DNA of 64,000 bases from Candidatus Electrothrix rattekaaiensis (GTDB taxonomy: Bacteria > Desulfobacterota > Desulfobulbia > Desulfobulbales > Desulfobulbaceae), in NCBI GenBank assembly GCA_032595675.1, contig JAVQMD010000001.1, positions 2,016,640 through 2,080,639 of the forward strand. Direction: 5' to 3'. The position numbers were made by a program, and so were the translations under genes. A model generated the notes under the pieces. It was not told the DNA's origin, made no database searches, and saw nothing but the letters and a program-made list of their open reading frames with translations. Positions 43,232-51,984 of the stretch are shown piece after piece (positions within the stretch are counted from its first letter, which is position 1; the number at the start of each line of letters is the position of its first letter).

Positions 43232-43275
43232 TTCATGTTCCGGTCATGTTCCGTTCATCTTCCATTAACCCTGCA
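43232..43275 (+). promoter_or_regulatory. Four 11-bp direct repeats, likely OmpR-family operator
   Basis: TTCATGTTCCG, GTCATGTTCCG, TTCATCTTCCA and TTAACCCTGCA follow one another with period 11. Distance to the next ATG (43345) is about 70 bases. Compared with 42638 the core is TNATGTTYYG. Confidence 0.75.
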
Positions 43276-43344
43276 TGGATTATTGTTCGGCGCAAATAAG
43301 AACAAAAAAGAGGATTAACCTTTTCAACATAAGGAGTAAGCAAG

Positions 43345-43977
43345 ATGAAGAACATGAAGAACAAAAAAAGTCTTTTGGTAACAGCAGTATTAACCGTTAT
43401 CTTTTTTACCGGTTCTGCAAGGGCTGCGGATTTTGCGACAGAAACACAAGACCTGATTACGCAGACCATTACCCGGGTAGTTGAAGCCAACATCAACAAT
43501 GCAGCTGCCGAGAATGTGTCCGGTCAAACGGTGGTCAAGGACATACAGAACAGCATGATGACAAAAATAAGTGATGCTGTGAAACAAAACACCGCTGCGA
43601 GAAAACGTGCGAATGTTGTCCAAACCTGCATGGAATGCCGGGTGATGCAGCCCATAGAGGTTGTTGTGGCCGGGAAGAGCACGCTTCTTAGTGCGGATGT
43701 CCAAGAGCGTATCAATCAGGCAATGGCGAAGAAGATCAAGGAGACCATTCGCGTGATCTCATCCGATCCTGCGGTAGCACGTATGGTGCAGGATCGAATG
43801 ATGGTGCCGCGCATGGCCGCCAGCCCACTTCGGCAGGATATGCAGCCCTTTATGATGAGCAAATTACTGACTGATCCGAATGCAATGAATATGATCGGCA
43901 GTCAGGCCGACAATACTAACAGGCAAGCGGATAAGTTAACCTGCACCGCCGGTGATGCCGGGTTCCCGAACTGCTGA
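43345..43977 (+). CDS. Secreted Met-rich protein, unknown
   Basis: 210 residues from ATG 43345 (AAGGAG 12 bases and AGTAAGCAAG closer). Signal peptide 1-27 (KKSLLVTAVLTVIFFTGSAR then AADF). Helical mature part with about 17 Met residues, several paired (NSMMTK, RMMVPRM, FMMSKL, NAMNMIG), a C-x-x-C (TCMECRVM) and two further Cys near the end. Met pairs and C-x-x-C suggest binding of soft metals such as copper(I), which is inference. It is the first of three close genes. Confidence 0.6.
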   Translation: MKNMKNKKSLLVTAVLTVIFFTGSARAADFATETQDLITQTITRVVEANINNAAAENVSGQTVVKDIQNSMMTKISDAVKQNTAARKRANVVQTCMECRVMQPIEVVVAGKSTLLSADVQERINQAMAKKIKETIRVISSDPAVARMVQDRMMVPRMAASPLRQDMQPFMMSKLLTDPNAMNMIGSQADNTNRQADKLTCTAGDAGFPNC

Positions 43978-43984
43978 TGAGACG

Positions 43985-44095
43985 ATGGAGCTCTTCATCA
44001 TCCTTGTCAACATCATCGTCATTCTATCAGTTGCAGTATACATCTGCCTGCTTTGCCTGAAAGATGATAACCGGGATGACAACCAAGACGAGTGA
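43985..44095 (+). CDS. Single-pass membrane microprotein (36 aa)
   Basis: A 36-residue frame: MELFIILVNIIVILSVAVYI then CLLCLKDDNRDDNQDE. One strongly hydrophobic helix and an acidic tail of six Asp and one Glu. It starts 8 bases after the stop of the Met-rich gene and ends 64 bases before the next. There is no strong ribosome site (GATGAG near 43978), so coupling to the gene before is likely. Confidence 0.5.
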   Translation: MELFIILVNIIVILSVAVYICLLCLKDDNRDDNQDE

Positions 44096-44159
44096 ACAGG
44101 CCTGCAACAAGATGAATACAGCTGCTCATAGCAGTTAACCCTTCAACAGAGAAAAGAAC

Positions 44160-44483
44160 ATGAAAAAGATAATAATACGATTGGTCTTAGGACTCTTTGC
44201 CGGTTTAATACTGTCCGGCTCCGCTTCCGCTGCGGTACAGATAGACACTACGAGCATTCAGACAACGGTTGATAAGTTAATCACCAAGATGCAGCAGGAA
44301 ACGATCAAACAAAATTTTGCGGCCCTGCTGCTGCAAAACGAAATGCGGGCCAAGATGACGACCGAGCGTGTGCCGCAAAGATTTATGCAGAGCAGCATTC
44401 AGCCTATTGTCCAGCCAGCTATGTTAGAGAGGATTCGTGCGCAGATGCAGGCGCAGCAGATGGAGAGCATGGCAACACGTTAA
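44160..44483 (+). CDS. Secreted Met-rich protein, second copy type
   Basis: 107 residues with signal peptide (IIIRLVLGLFAGLILSGSAS then AAVQ). Helical, about nine Met (NEMRAKMTTERV, RFMQSS, QAQQMESMATR) and no Cys in the mature part. Its design resembles the 43345 protein: signal, TTVDKLITKM-like helix, Met clusters. The ATG follows AGAGAAAAGAAC, a weak ribosome site. A good terminator closes the group at 44557. Confidence 0.55.
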   Translation: MKKIIIRLVLGLFAGLILSGSASAAVQIDTTSIQTTVDKLITKMQQETIKQNFAALLLQNEMRAKMTTERVPQRFMQSSIQPIVQPAMLERIRAQMQAQQMESMATR

Positions 44484-44556
44484 CTCATCGCCCAGACAAG
44501 AACCTTATCCGATAGTCGCATTGCGGCAATTATTGCGGCAATATGTCGGATCCATA

Positions 44557-44616
44557 CAAAAAGCCCCCTTGAAGTCAGTTCTGATTGTATACAGAAAACT
44601 TCAGAGGGCTTTTTTC
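44557..44616 (+). terminator. Terminator of the Met-rich gene group
   Basis: AAAAAGCCCCCTTGAAGT pairs with ACTTCAGAGGGCTTTTTT (one or two mismatches) around a 23-base loop, followed by T6. Read on the minus strand it also has a T-run, so it can also end the S4-gene transcript. Confidence 0.85.
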
Positions 44617-44641
44617 GTTGTGGTGTTAAATCCCGTTCCAA

Positions 44642-44685
44642 AACCGGTCAATGTCGCGTTTATGTGCATAGCGTGTAACCCGGTT
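44642..44685. repeat. Repeat of the ACCCGG family
   Basis: AACCGG ... TGCATAGCGTGTAACCCGGT, in which the second part matches about 18 of 23 positions with that of the hairpin at 19972-20007. Confidence 0.5.
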
Positions 44686-44717
44686 GTTCTTATCCCGCCT
44701 CCGGTATTCCTCTCTGT

Positions 44718-44984
44718 CTATTCTCTTCCGCTTGCAGAGACTACCGTAATCCGCCCGCCGTCATACTCAACCGTATCACCTACTCTGGTTTTTCTCCGCT
44801 TTCTTGTGTCCACTTCTCCGTTCACCTGCACCACCCCCTGACTGATCATATACTTGGCTTCTCCGCCGCTGGCGACCAAGTTTGCCAGTTTAAGCAGCTT
44901 GTACAGCTCTATATATTCATCCCTGATGGAGATGGTTACACTTTGCTCACTTATATTTTGCTCACTTATGCTTTGGTCAATCAT
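44718..44984 (-). CDS. S4-domain RNA-binding protein
   Basis: 88 residues: a short N-terminal repeat (SISEQNISEQSVTISI) and an S4 fold (LYKLLKLANLVASGGEAKYM, ISQGVVQVNGEVDTRKRRKT) like YaaA/RlbA-type proteins that act on ribosomal RNA or RNA regulation. It overlaps the hybrid kinase end by ATGA-type coupling (44981-44984). The odd position as last gene of a signalling operon is noted. The N-terminal repeat comes from the DNA repeat TTTTGCTCACTTAT. Confidence 0.8.
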   Translation of the reverse strand: MIDQSISEQNISEQSVTISIRDEYIELYKLLKLANLVASGGEAKYMISQGVVQVNGEVDTRKRRKTRVGDTVEYDGGRITVVSASGRE

Positions 44985-47110
44985 ACTCTCGTTTTTAACT
45001 CGTTACGGACCGCAAGGCCCAATTGTTTTAGCGTGTACGGCTTCTTGATAAAATTACCAGCACCCAGTTCCAGAGCTTTCTGTACCTCCTTATCCACTGC
45101 AAAGCCGCTGGAGATGATCGCCTTCAGTACCGGATAAAACTTTTTTGCCTCTTCATAGGTACGCCGACCATTCATGCCCGGCATAAGCATATCCAGGACC
45201 AACAAGTCAACCGATTGATCAACCGGCTGCTCAGCCAAGAGCTGCAAGGCCTCTTCGCCGCTGGACGCCTTTATGACTTCGTAGCCAAGAACCTTCAGCA
45301 TGCCACAAGCAAGATCAAGCTGCCGACCATCATCATCCACCACCATGACAGTTCCGGTGCCAACCAACTCTTCAAGACCGGGCTCTACTTCCTGAGTCTG
45401 GGGGACTTCTTCGTTGGCCAGAGGAAAAAGGAGAGTAAAGCTCGTTCCCTGCCCCTGTGTACTGTTTACCGTCACTGAGCCGTTGTGATCCAGAGCAGTA
45501 TTCCAGACCACAGCCAGCCCCAATCCGGTACCGCTGCGCCCCATAGTCTTTTTGGTATAAAAAGGCTCAAAAACTCGTTCCTGATCTTCTTCGGAAATCC
45601 CAGGGCCATTATCACGTACACGCAGGACAGCATATTGACCCGGCTGTATCTTATAGGCAGAGTTATTCGAATCCTCAGCAACTTCCTGCCTGCTCGTCGC
45701 AATAACAACTTCTCCTTTTCCGTCAATGGCCTCTGCCGCGTTATTTACCAAATTCATAAGACATTTCGCGATATGAATCGGTGAACAGTTGGTGTACAAA
45801 GGTTGCGGGTTCAGATCAGCGGACAACATGACCTCGGGATGTAGCTTATGCACTTCCTTTCCTTCTGTCGAAGCAAGATAGTTTTCAACCAGCGTGTTCA
45901 GGTCAGCGACCTGCTTAACCACAGCAACCCCTCGTGCCACCGTTAAAAGATCATCAACCACCGCAGCAGCCCGGCCACCGGCTTCTTCAACAGCTTGGGC
46001 AAGCTCCTGTAGTTGTTTGTTATCAGGAAGCTGAAATCGTATGAGCTGGGGATAACCGACAATGGATGCCAGGATATTATTCAGATCATGGGCCACGCCT
46101 CCTGCCATGAGGCCGATAGCCTCCATCTTTTGGGCCTGATGGAGTTCCTGTTGCAGACGCAGGCTTTCCGTCTGCAGCTGTTCATTGGTGGCGATCTTTT
46201 CCTTTAACTGTTGATTGCTGTCAGCAAGGGCTTGTTCTCCAGCCTTCAGAGCCGTAATATCCCAAAAGCTACAGATTGTCATCTCCCCTTTTTCCTTCTC
46301 CAGAGAAACCTGAGCAACATAAAGAGAGATAATTTTCGAGGCACCGTCCTTTGCGGTGATCTTCAACTCACGATCCGGTCCCCGGCTCTGAGGATTGGTT
46401 CGCGCCTCACAGGTATGACAAAAGGAATCGTCAGCGATCTCCCGAAAAATACATGCCTTCCCCTTAACCTCCTTAGCTGAAAAACCGGTAATTTTTTCAG
46501 CTGCCGGATTCCAGGCCATAACCCGATCTTCCTGATCAACGCTAAAAATAGCTGCCGGACTGGTATCAAGAATAGTTTGCAACTCCCTCCGCTGCTCGTC
46601 TTCTCTTTTTCCTGTATTCCATTTATCACAAAGAGAAACAGCCACCTGCACAAGCTCCTCTGGATCAAAAGGTTTACGAAAAAAAAGTAGCTTATGAAGC
46701 GTTCCGACTGCCCTAGCTATCTCCTCCCGCGAACGATCAGAATAGGCAGTTACAATAACAAGCTCAATATTTGGATCAAATTTTCGAATGCGGGTCGCTG
46801 TTTCCATACCATCCCAACCAGGCGGCATACGGATGTCAACAAAAGCGATGGCAAATGGCTGTTTATCATGGATAGCCTGCTTGACCATTTCATAGCCATC
46901 CCGACCTTGAGAGGCGTAGGAAAGCTCAAAATCAGGGGTTTCTTCAGGAGAAATCGGGTTTTCCAGAGAGTGCTCTGCCAAGAGCAGCGCATTAAGCTGA
47001 CTAAGACTGGATCTCTCATCTCGTTTGTTCGGTTGTAAAACGAGCTGATACGACTTCCATATATCTTGATCATCATCAATGATCAATATTCGGTTATTGC
47101 CGTTTATCAT
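44981..47110 (-). CDS. Hybrid histidine kinase (REC-PAS-HisKA-HATPase-REC)
   Basis: 709 residues: receiver 1-145 (LIIDDDQDIWKSY, Asp in FVDIRMPPGWDGME, Lys in FFRKPFDPEE) with a longer insert after the first strand; PAS about 195-300 with a CHTCEAR motif in a loop; coiled coil; HisKA with GVAHDLNNILASIVGYPQ (His about 345); ATPase with NLVNNAAEAIDGKG, DNGPGISEE, GTGLGLA; second receiver about 580-705 (VDDDGRQLDLA, LLVLDMLMPGMNG, FIKKPYTLKQ). The C-H-x-x-C in PAS may hold metal or haem (inference). It shares an operon with the kinase at 47135, 24 bases upstream. Confidence 0.9.
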   Translation of the reverse strand: MINGNNRILIIDDDQDIWKSYQLVLQPNKRDERSSLSQLNALLLAEHSLENPISPEETPDFELSYASQGRDGYEMVKQAIHDKQPFAIAFVDIRMPPGWDGMETATRIRKFDPNIELVIVTAYSDRSREEIARAVGTLHKLLFFRKPFDPEELVQVAVSLCDKWNTGKREDEQRRELQTILDTSPAAIFSVDQEDRVMAWNPAAEKITGFSAKEVKGKACIFREIADDSFCHTCEARTNPQSRGPDRELKITAKDGASKIISLYVAQVSLEKEKGEMTICSFWDITALKAGEQALADSNQQLKEKIATNEQLQTESLRLQQELHQAQKMEAIGLMAGGVAHDLNNILASIVGYPQLIRFQLPDNKQLQELAQAVEEAGGRAAAVVDDLLTVARGVAVVKQVADLNTLVENYLASTEGKEVHKLHPEVMLSADLNPQPLYTNCSPIHIAKCLMNLVNNAAEAIDGKGEVVIATSRQEVAEDSNNSAYKIQPGQYAVLRVRDNGPGISEEDQERVFEPFYTKKTMGRSGTGLGLAVVWNTALDHNGSVTVNSTQGQGTSFTLLFPLANEEVPQTQEVEPGLEELVGTGTVMVVDDDGRQLDLACGMLKVLGYEVIKASSGEEALQLLAEQPVDQSVDLLVLDMLMPGMNGRRTYEEAKKFYPVLKAIISSGFAVDKEVQKALELGAGNFIKKPYTLKQLGLAVRNELKTRV

Positions 47111-47134
47111 TTTGAGATATCTCCGTACATTTTT

Positions 47135-48904
47135 TCATTCCGGGGAGGTGTCAGTCGGTAAGCGTAAGATAAATTCGGAGCCCATACCGGGACCGGCACT
47201 GAAGGCATCAATGGAACCGTTGTTGGCAATGAGATAGTTGGCACAGGAATGGAGTCCGAATCCTGAGCCTCTAGCCTTGGTGCTGTAGCCGAAACGAAAA
47301 AAGTTTTCCTTTTCTTTCTCCGTAAAGCCGCAGCCATTATCTTTAATCGAGAATACAACATTATACGATTCGTTACTCTCTAAAAAGGTAGACAATATTA
47401 TTTTTTTATTTTTTGTGTCACTACCGTCAAAGGACTCATAACTGTTTTTAATCAAATTGACGAGGATCTGTAAAAAATGCACCTCTTCAAGTCGCACCGG
47501 AAGAACATCCTGAAACGCCAACTCTACGTTTATGTCCCGTTGTTGCAACGACTCCTGAAACATATTCAAAGCATCCTGAGTTACCCGGTTGATATCAAGA
47601 TGCTGCTGCGCCCCCATAGGAACGCGGGCATACTGCCTTTGCAGACGGATAATATCCTCAATATGGTTATGCTTATCACAGATTCTTTTCAACGCGGTTT
47701 CTACTTGTCCGTATTCTTCAGCAATGGATTCTGGAATGAGTTGAATGATCTTTTGCATCCGCTTGCTCCGATCATCGCCAACACAGCCACTGGACGACTC
47801 CAGTATATCCCGCAACGAGTGCAGAACCTGCGCCAAGTTATTTCGCAACGGACTGTTTTTCAGGCGGTTAATCAGCATGGCAGCACTGATTTTCGCCGGG
47901 GTAATGGCATTGCCGATATTATGGAGCACCCCGACAGCCATTTCAGCCATTCCCGCTTCATGGGCCTGCTGAATCATAATATCTTGAGCTTCCTTGAGCT
48001 CTTGGGTTCGCTCATCCACCTTCTTCTCAAGGGATTTATTATAGTCTGCCAAATCTTTTCGGCTGATTCTGAGACTATTTGTCATACTGTTAAATGCGTC
48101 TGCTAGGTCGGCAAATTCATTACAAACCAAATCTTTCCTGATCTCATGCTCAAGATCGCCATCATGAACCTGATGCACGCCTCGTCTCAGGACATCAAGG
48201 GCACGCAGCAAAGGCCGGGTGAAGAGCACAGTAATGAAAACAGATATTGAGAAAAAAACACCCATCGTGGTGATAAAATATAATTTCATGGCATATATCT
48301 GTTTATCCCAGCGGAGATATTCCTCAATCATTTTACTGTTCAAAAAATGCATCGTATAACCGCAACGCAAGACGCCCCAGAGCTTGTCTCCGTTATAAAC
48401 AGGAAAGACCGCCTCCAAAAGCGATGTTTTTCCAAGAATATCCTTTTCTTCCAAAAAAAATACCTCCAAGACCTGTCCGTCAGAGTATGTCTTCGGAAAA
48501 TTCGGCCACAGCTGTTCGATATTTCTCCGGGCCATCGCATCCTTCAAGCGTGTACCCAGCTTATTTTTATCAGGATGAGCTAAGACTTTCCGCTCATTAT
48601 CCATAATCAGGCAATAAACCATTTCCTGGTCATTTTTCTCCACCTCAGCCATCAGATCGGAGAGAAAAGTAAAATCATAACCAGCAGCTGCCTGCCCCAC
48701 ACTTAAACCAATGCTTCGCGCCAACGCAGCACTGCGATTTTTCATACCCTTGCGCATTGCTCCAATATTTTCCTGCAAATGCTCATCACGGAATCCTGCT
48801 GTTTTTTCAATAAAAACGACGGTAAGCAAAGGGAAAAGCAGACAGAGCAGTACTGAATTCATAAGAACCAGATACGCACGAAGAGAAATTCTGGGCAACT
48901 TCAT
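47135..48904 (-). CDS. Membrane histidine kinase with dCache-like sensor and HNIGN box
   Basis: 589 residues: TM1 about 10-32, periplasmic sensor about 35-205 with MVYCLIMDNERKVLAHPDKN typical of a single or double Cache-type domain, TM2 about 208-230, HAMP (RPLLRALDVLRRG...LEHEIRK), coiled coil, H box VGVLHNIGNAITPAK (His about 328), and an ATPase with NLIKNSYESF, DNGCGFTEKE, GSGFGLHSC. The HNIGN variant is common in deltaproteobacterial kinases. The partner is likely the hybrid kinase next door, whose N-terminal receiver lacks its own obvious donor. Confidence 0.9.
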   Translation of the reverse strand: MKLPRISLRAYLVLMNSVLLCLLFPLLTVVFIEKTAGFRDEHLQENIGAMRKGMKNRSAALARSIGLSVGQAAAGYDFTFLSDLMAEVEKNDQEMVYCLIMDNERKVLAHPDKNKLGTRLKDAMARRNIEQLWPNFPKTYSDGQVLEVFFLEEKDILGKTSLLEAVFPVYNGDKLWGVLRCGYTMHFLNSKMIEEYLRWDKQIYAMKLYFITTMGVFFSISVFITVLFTRPLLRALDVLRRGVHQVHDGDLEHEIRKDLVCNEFADLADAFNSMTNSLRISRKDLADYNKSLEKKVDERTQELKEAQDIMIQQAHEAGMAEMAVGVLHNIGNAITPAKISAAMLINRLKNSPLRNNLAQVLHSLRDILESSSGCVGDDRSKRMQKIIQLIPESIAEEYGQVETALKRICDKHNHIEDIIRLQRQYARVPMGAQQHLDINRVTQDALNMFQESLQQRDINVELAFQDVLPVRLEEVHFLQILVNLIKNSYESFDGSDTKNKKIILSTFLESNESYNVVFSIKDNGCGFTEKEKENFFRFGYSTKARGSGFGLHSCANYLIANNGSIDAFSAGPGMGSEFILRLPTDTSPE

Positions 48905-48979
48905 ACCAAATATCTTGGGTTGATGAGGATATTGATGATGCCCGTCGGGACAAACTGAACCCCTTCAGGGATAGAAACG

Positions 48980-49420
48980 TCAAAAATCCGTTGTCTTATT
49001 CTTAGAAACAAAAAATGCCCCGAGAGCCGCTGTGACCAAGCCTTGAAAGGGTGCCAGCCAGAGATTAGATAATTTTATCAGTTCCGGCTGGGAAAACTTT
49101 GAAAAGGGACTAAAAAGAATGATAAGAATAACTGTTGCCAAATATGCAATGGAGAGAAATTCAGAAAGACGGAAGAAAAAGCGATCAACAGTGACTGTTT
49201 CATCAGAATCTGCCGAGCCGGTTGCGTCGGCAATTAGGGTGCCGATAATCAAAAACAGCGTCGGCACAAAGGTCGGCAGCATCAGACCCCAGGCCTCTTT
49301 TACTTCACTGCCGTATTGTCCGTAAATCGTTTGCAGCAGGAGCAGGGCAAAGAGAAAACCTGCACCGGCGAACCAAATGAACACCAGCCTTTTTTGGCTA
49401 TCAGCAACAAGGATACGCAT
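48980..49420 (-). CDS. Integral membrane protein, four TM helices, unknown
   Basis: 146 residues with four hydrophobic segments at about 11-31, 45-65, 88-108 and 122-140 (FVPTLFLIIGTLIAD, IAYLATVILIILFS). Ribosome site GGAG lies 8 bases before the ATG. Between the haem sensor gene (103 bases upstream) and the Cache kinase; probably same transcript. No family name. Confidence 0.65.
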   Translation of the reverse strand: MRILVADSQKRLVFIWFAGAGFLFALLLLQTIYGQYGSEVKEAWGLMLPTFVPTLFLIIGTLIADATGSADSDETVTVDRFFFRLSEFLSIAYLATVILIILFSPFSKFSQPELIKLSNLWLAPFQGLVTAALGAFFVSKNKTTDF

Positions 49421-49523
49421 AACTCTCTCCTCAAAAATCTCTTACAAGACGTACAAGAGTTTTTTCTGTCAGTTATCATTCCTCACCCATCTCTCTCCAC
49501 CCTTGTTCCTTGTCTTTTCTTCT

Positions 49524-50429
49524 TTAGCGTTTCCCCTGCTGATCAAGCCTCTTGAACAAAATAATCAGACTCCGTTTCAACAGATTCGTTGCATGGTAGA
49601 GATGATCCAGCTCATCATTGGACTCGGAAGGATTGGTATAGAACAATTCGGTTTCAAGTTTGCCAGCAGCTATCGCTTCCGCGCTTCTGGTCAATCGAAC
49701 CAAACGAATCACCACCGAATGAATAAAAAGAAGATTAACAGCAAAAATAACCAGGACAAAAAACACGGTCCACGGGTTAATCAGGGACCGGATAACCTCT
49801 CGGAATCCGACAGCGGGCAGACTAACACTGACAACACCACGTACTTGACCGACCTTATAACCAAAGGCCTTTTTTGAGCCGTATTTGGCAATAACAGTTG
49901 GCGGTGCATCCGCAGGATCACCATGGCATTTCAGGCATTCTTGCTGCACCAGAATGGGGCGGGCATAGCGGTATGTTCCGTCCTCATACTGCTCAACAAA
50001 TTCAAGCAACTTATCAGCTTTAAAGGCCTTGATAGCCGAAGTCTCGAACTTGTCAGGAATATTATCCTCATGCCGGTAGTCGTCACTGGTTACCCGAAAA
50101 AGTGCGCGAGTTGAGTCCTTATTGGCAATCATTGACAGCTCCCTTGTGGCCAAGGCAGGATTTTTTCCGTAAAACGCCCCCCCATCAGCAGCATTTTCTC
50201 GGGCAAGAAAATCGTGATAACCGGGGACCAGTTTTTGCACCCACACCATACCGGTTTGGGCGACCCAAGTTCGGAAGGCAATAACCTGATCCGCCACAGC
50301 ACCGGCCTCATGGCGGGCTGTGTAGGTCCTCAAGGAGGACAGAGCGGTCATAAAAGCTCCGGCGGTCAGCAGCATCGTCAAAATAAAAACAGCAAGAAAC
50401 TTCAGCGGAATGCTTATTTTTCTTCCCAT
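49524..50429 (-). CDS. Tll0287-like (DUF3365) haem sensor with HAMP
   Basis: 301 residues. TM1 about 11-31, periplasmic domain about 35-215 with the c-type haem motif ECLKCHGDPADAP (Cys-x-x-Cys-His) and a FRVTSDDYRHEDNIPDKFE segment, TM2 about 218-240, then a HAMP-like linker with no kinase domain. Tll0287 type domains bind haem covalently and are thought to sense redox state or gases. With no output domain here, the signal would pass to the kinases encoded downstream. GAGG lies 8 bases before the ATG. Confidence 0.87.
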   Translation of the reverse strand: MGRKISIPLKFLAVFILTMLLTAGAFMTALSSLRTYTARHEAGAVADQVIAFRTWVAQTGMVWVQKLVPGYHDFLARENAADGGAFYGKNPALATRELSMIANKDSTRALFRVTSDDYRHEDNIPDKFETSAIKAFKADKLLEFVEQYEDGTYRYARPILVQQECLKCHGDPADAPPTVIAKYGSKKAFGYKVGQVRGVVSVSLPAVGFREVIRSLINPWTVFFVLVIFAVNLLFIHSVVIRLVRLTRSAEAIAAGKLETELFYTNPSESNDELDHLYHATNLLKRSLIILFKRLDQQGKR

Positions 50430-50598
50430 GTATCACCTCGTTGTTTTTCCGTTCATCCTCCTTTCGCTATTTTTATATACAGGTATTCTCAACCGGATGT
50501 CTACAAGAACCTTGATAAAAAAAAGAAGTGCAACAGATCTATCCGGCTACCTGACTGAAAAGGGGGAAAATATTATTTTTTCCGGCGCAGATCATGCC

Positions 50599-50850
50599 GG
50601 AATCAGTCTGATGCACACAGGAATTGCCGTAATTCCAATTGGAATTGCTCTGATTCAAATTGACTTTGATCCAATTCCAATTAACTTTGCCTTGATTCAC
50701 ATTGGAATCGGGTCAATGTCAACAGGAATTGCCCTGATTCCAATTGACATCAGGCCGTTTTCGATTGGAATCGCCTTGATTCCGGTTTGAAATGGAGTGA
50801 TTCAAATTGACATCGTGTCAATTCCAGTTGACTTTGGGGTGATGCAGACG
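50599..50850. repeat. Tandem repeat, 21-bp period, 12 units
   Basis: Units of 21 bases such as GGAATTGCCCTGATTCCAAT-T follow end to end from 50599; twelve are counted with substitutions but no length change. On the plus strand it codes for heptads like GIALIPI and DFDPIPI up to a stop at 50788-50790; the repeat goes on beyond the stop. It lies between the haem sensor gene and the FlgO-like gene. Confidence 0.85.
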
Positions 50851-50877
50851 GCTATAATACGCCAGCCCTGTCCTCCT

Positions 50878-51909
50878 TTATTCTTCAATCTTTATGTCTA
50901 TAAAATCAATAGTTGCTTCAATATTATTCCACTCATCCTTCGTTTCTCTATAATCTCTTGTATACATATACAAAACCAGAGATGATGCAAAGTCCCATTT
51001 CTTTTTCGATTTAAAGAAAAAATTTGAGCGGAGGCGTGATTTTGGTGCAATTCTGTACATTTCATTTTGATCTTCAACGCAATATTGAATGTTACCTTCT
51101 TTACACACTTTCATCCCTTTTAAGTCATCAAGAAGAATCTTTTCGCCTTTTTCTCCTGCTATGTAGCCTAGTTTTTCGTTCAGGGATACAAAGAGATTCG
51201 TATCCAGCTTATTATAAAAATCAACAACTGCTTCAATGACTTTCTTAGTTTTACTATATTTTATGCTCTTTATAACAGCTTTCATCTCATAGGTTTCTGA
51301 AACGGGCCGTGTTTCCAGATCATTTGCAAGAGGATCGGTGTTGGCCATGCCCGTAGACCTGTTGTAGTCAGGGCATATAGATTGAGATTTATTTTTTAAT
51401 TGTGAATTGACTTCAGGAGTATTGGGAAAACTGGAACTGGCAGTAATAATGATTCTGCTTGTTTCTGTATCAACTAACTTGACCATAACACGGACATTAT
51501 TATCATCTGCTGTTAATGTTCCAAGCATCAATGCTCCGGCCCCATATTTTTTCCCAAATTCTCTCGCTGTATCTATGTCTACATCTGGAGAACGGTTAAA
51601 CTCCAGCTCTCTTTGTAAACGGTCTAAAGTAATACGATCAATAAATTCAGCATTTAATTCACTATTCATCAGTGATTCCGTCAACAGCTCCGAATAAGAG
51701 TTACCGAGCCCGCTACAACTATTGTCACTATGCCTGAATGATGTAACCCCGATAACAAAACTTCCTTGAGAAACTCTATCTTTATTCTTCAGTATCTTAT
51801 CAGAAATTTCAGCAATACTGGATTCTATGCCATCAGCAGCAAATGTTGAGTTGAGACATAAAAAGATACTTAAAAAAACCCAACAAGCATTTTTACACAT
51901 TGTATTCAT
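50878..51909 (-). CDS. FlgO/CsgG-like exported protein
   Basis: 343 residues; signal peptide 1-25 (CWVFLSIFLCLNSTFA), then a FlgO-type domain about 40-160: SFVIGVTSFRHSDNSCSGLG, LLTESLMNSELNAEFIDRIT, FGKKYGAGALMLGTLTADDN, RVMVKLVDTETSRI. Domains of this kind are found in outer-membrane-linked proteins such as FlgO and in CsgG-like secretion pores. The C-terminal 180 residues are beta-rich and unassigned. AAGGAG lies 8 bases before the ATG. Before an insertion sequence came in, this gene overlapped the gene upstream by ATGA. Confidence 0.8.
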   Translation of the reverse strand: MNTMCKNACWVFLSIFLCLNSTFAADGIESSIAEISDKILKNKDRVSQGSFVIGVTSFRHSDNSCSGLGNSYSELLTESLMNSELNAEFIDRITLDRLQRELEFNRSPDVDIDTAREFGKKYGAGALMLGTLTADDNNVRVMVKLVDTETSRIIITASSSFPNTPEVNSQLKNKSQSICPDYNRSTGMANTDPLANDLETRPVSETYEMKAVIKSIKYSKTKKVIEAVVDFYNKLDTNLFVSLNEKLGYIAGEKGEKILLDDLKGMKVCKEGNIQYCVEDQNEMYRIAPKSRLRSNFFFKSKKKWDFASSLVLYMYTRDYRETKDEWNNIEATIDFIDIKIEE

Positions 51910-51984
51910 TTACGTTTCTCCTTATTGCATATATTTAAAGAATCCAGCCAGACATGCACCTTTTCGTCTAATTTGAACGCACTT
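51906..51984 (-). pseudogene. Lost 3-prime end of the IS-split gene
   Basis: Rejoined to the 53678-54114 part after removing the insertion sequence, this stretch reads in frame SAFKLDEKVHVWLDSLNICN and ends KEKRK-stop, with the stop overlapping the FlgO-like ATG. It has no start of its own and is cut off from its gene. Confidence 0.8.

Noticed and set aside
50410-50790. Plus-strand frame over the 21-bp repeat as a real protein
   Set aside because: No ribosome site, starts inside the opposite haem-sensor gene, and the repeat passes the stop; kept only as repeat.
50599-50850. CRISPR array
   Set aside because: Units are contiguous without spacers and vary; no cas genes.
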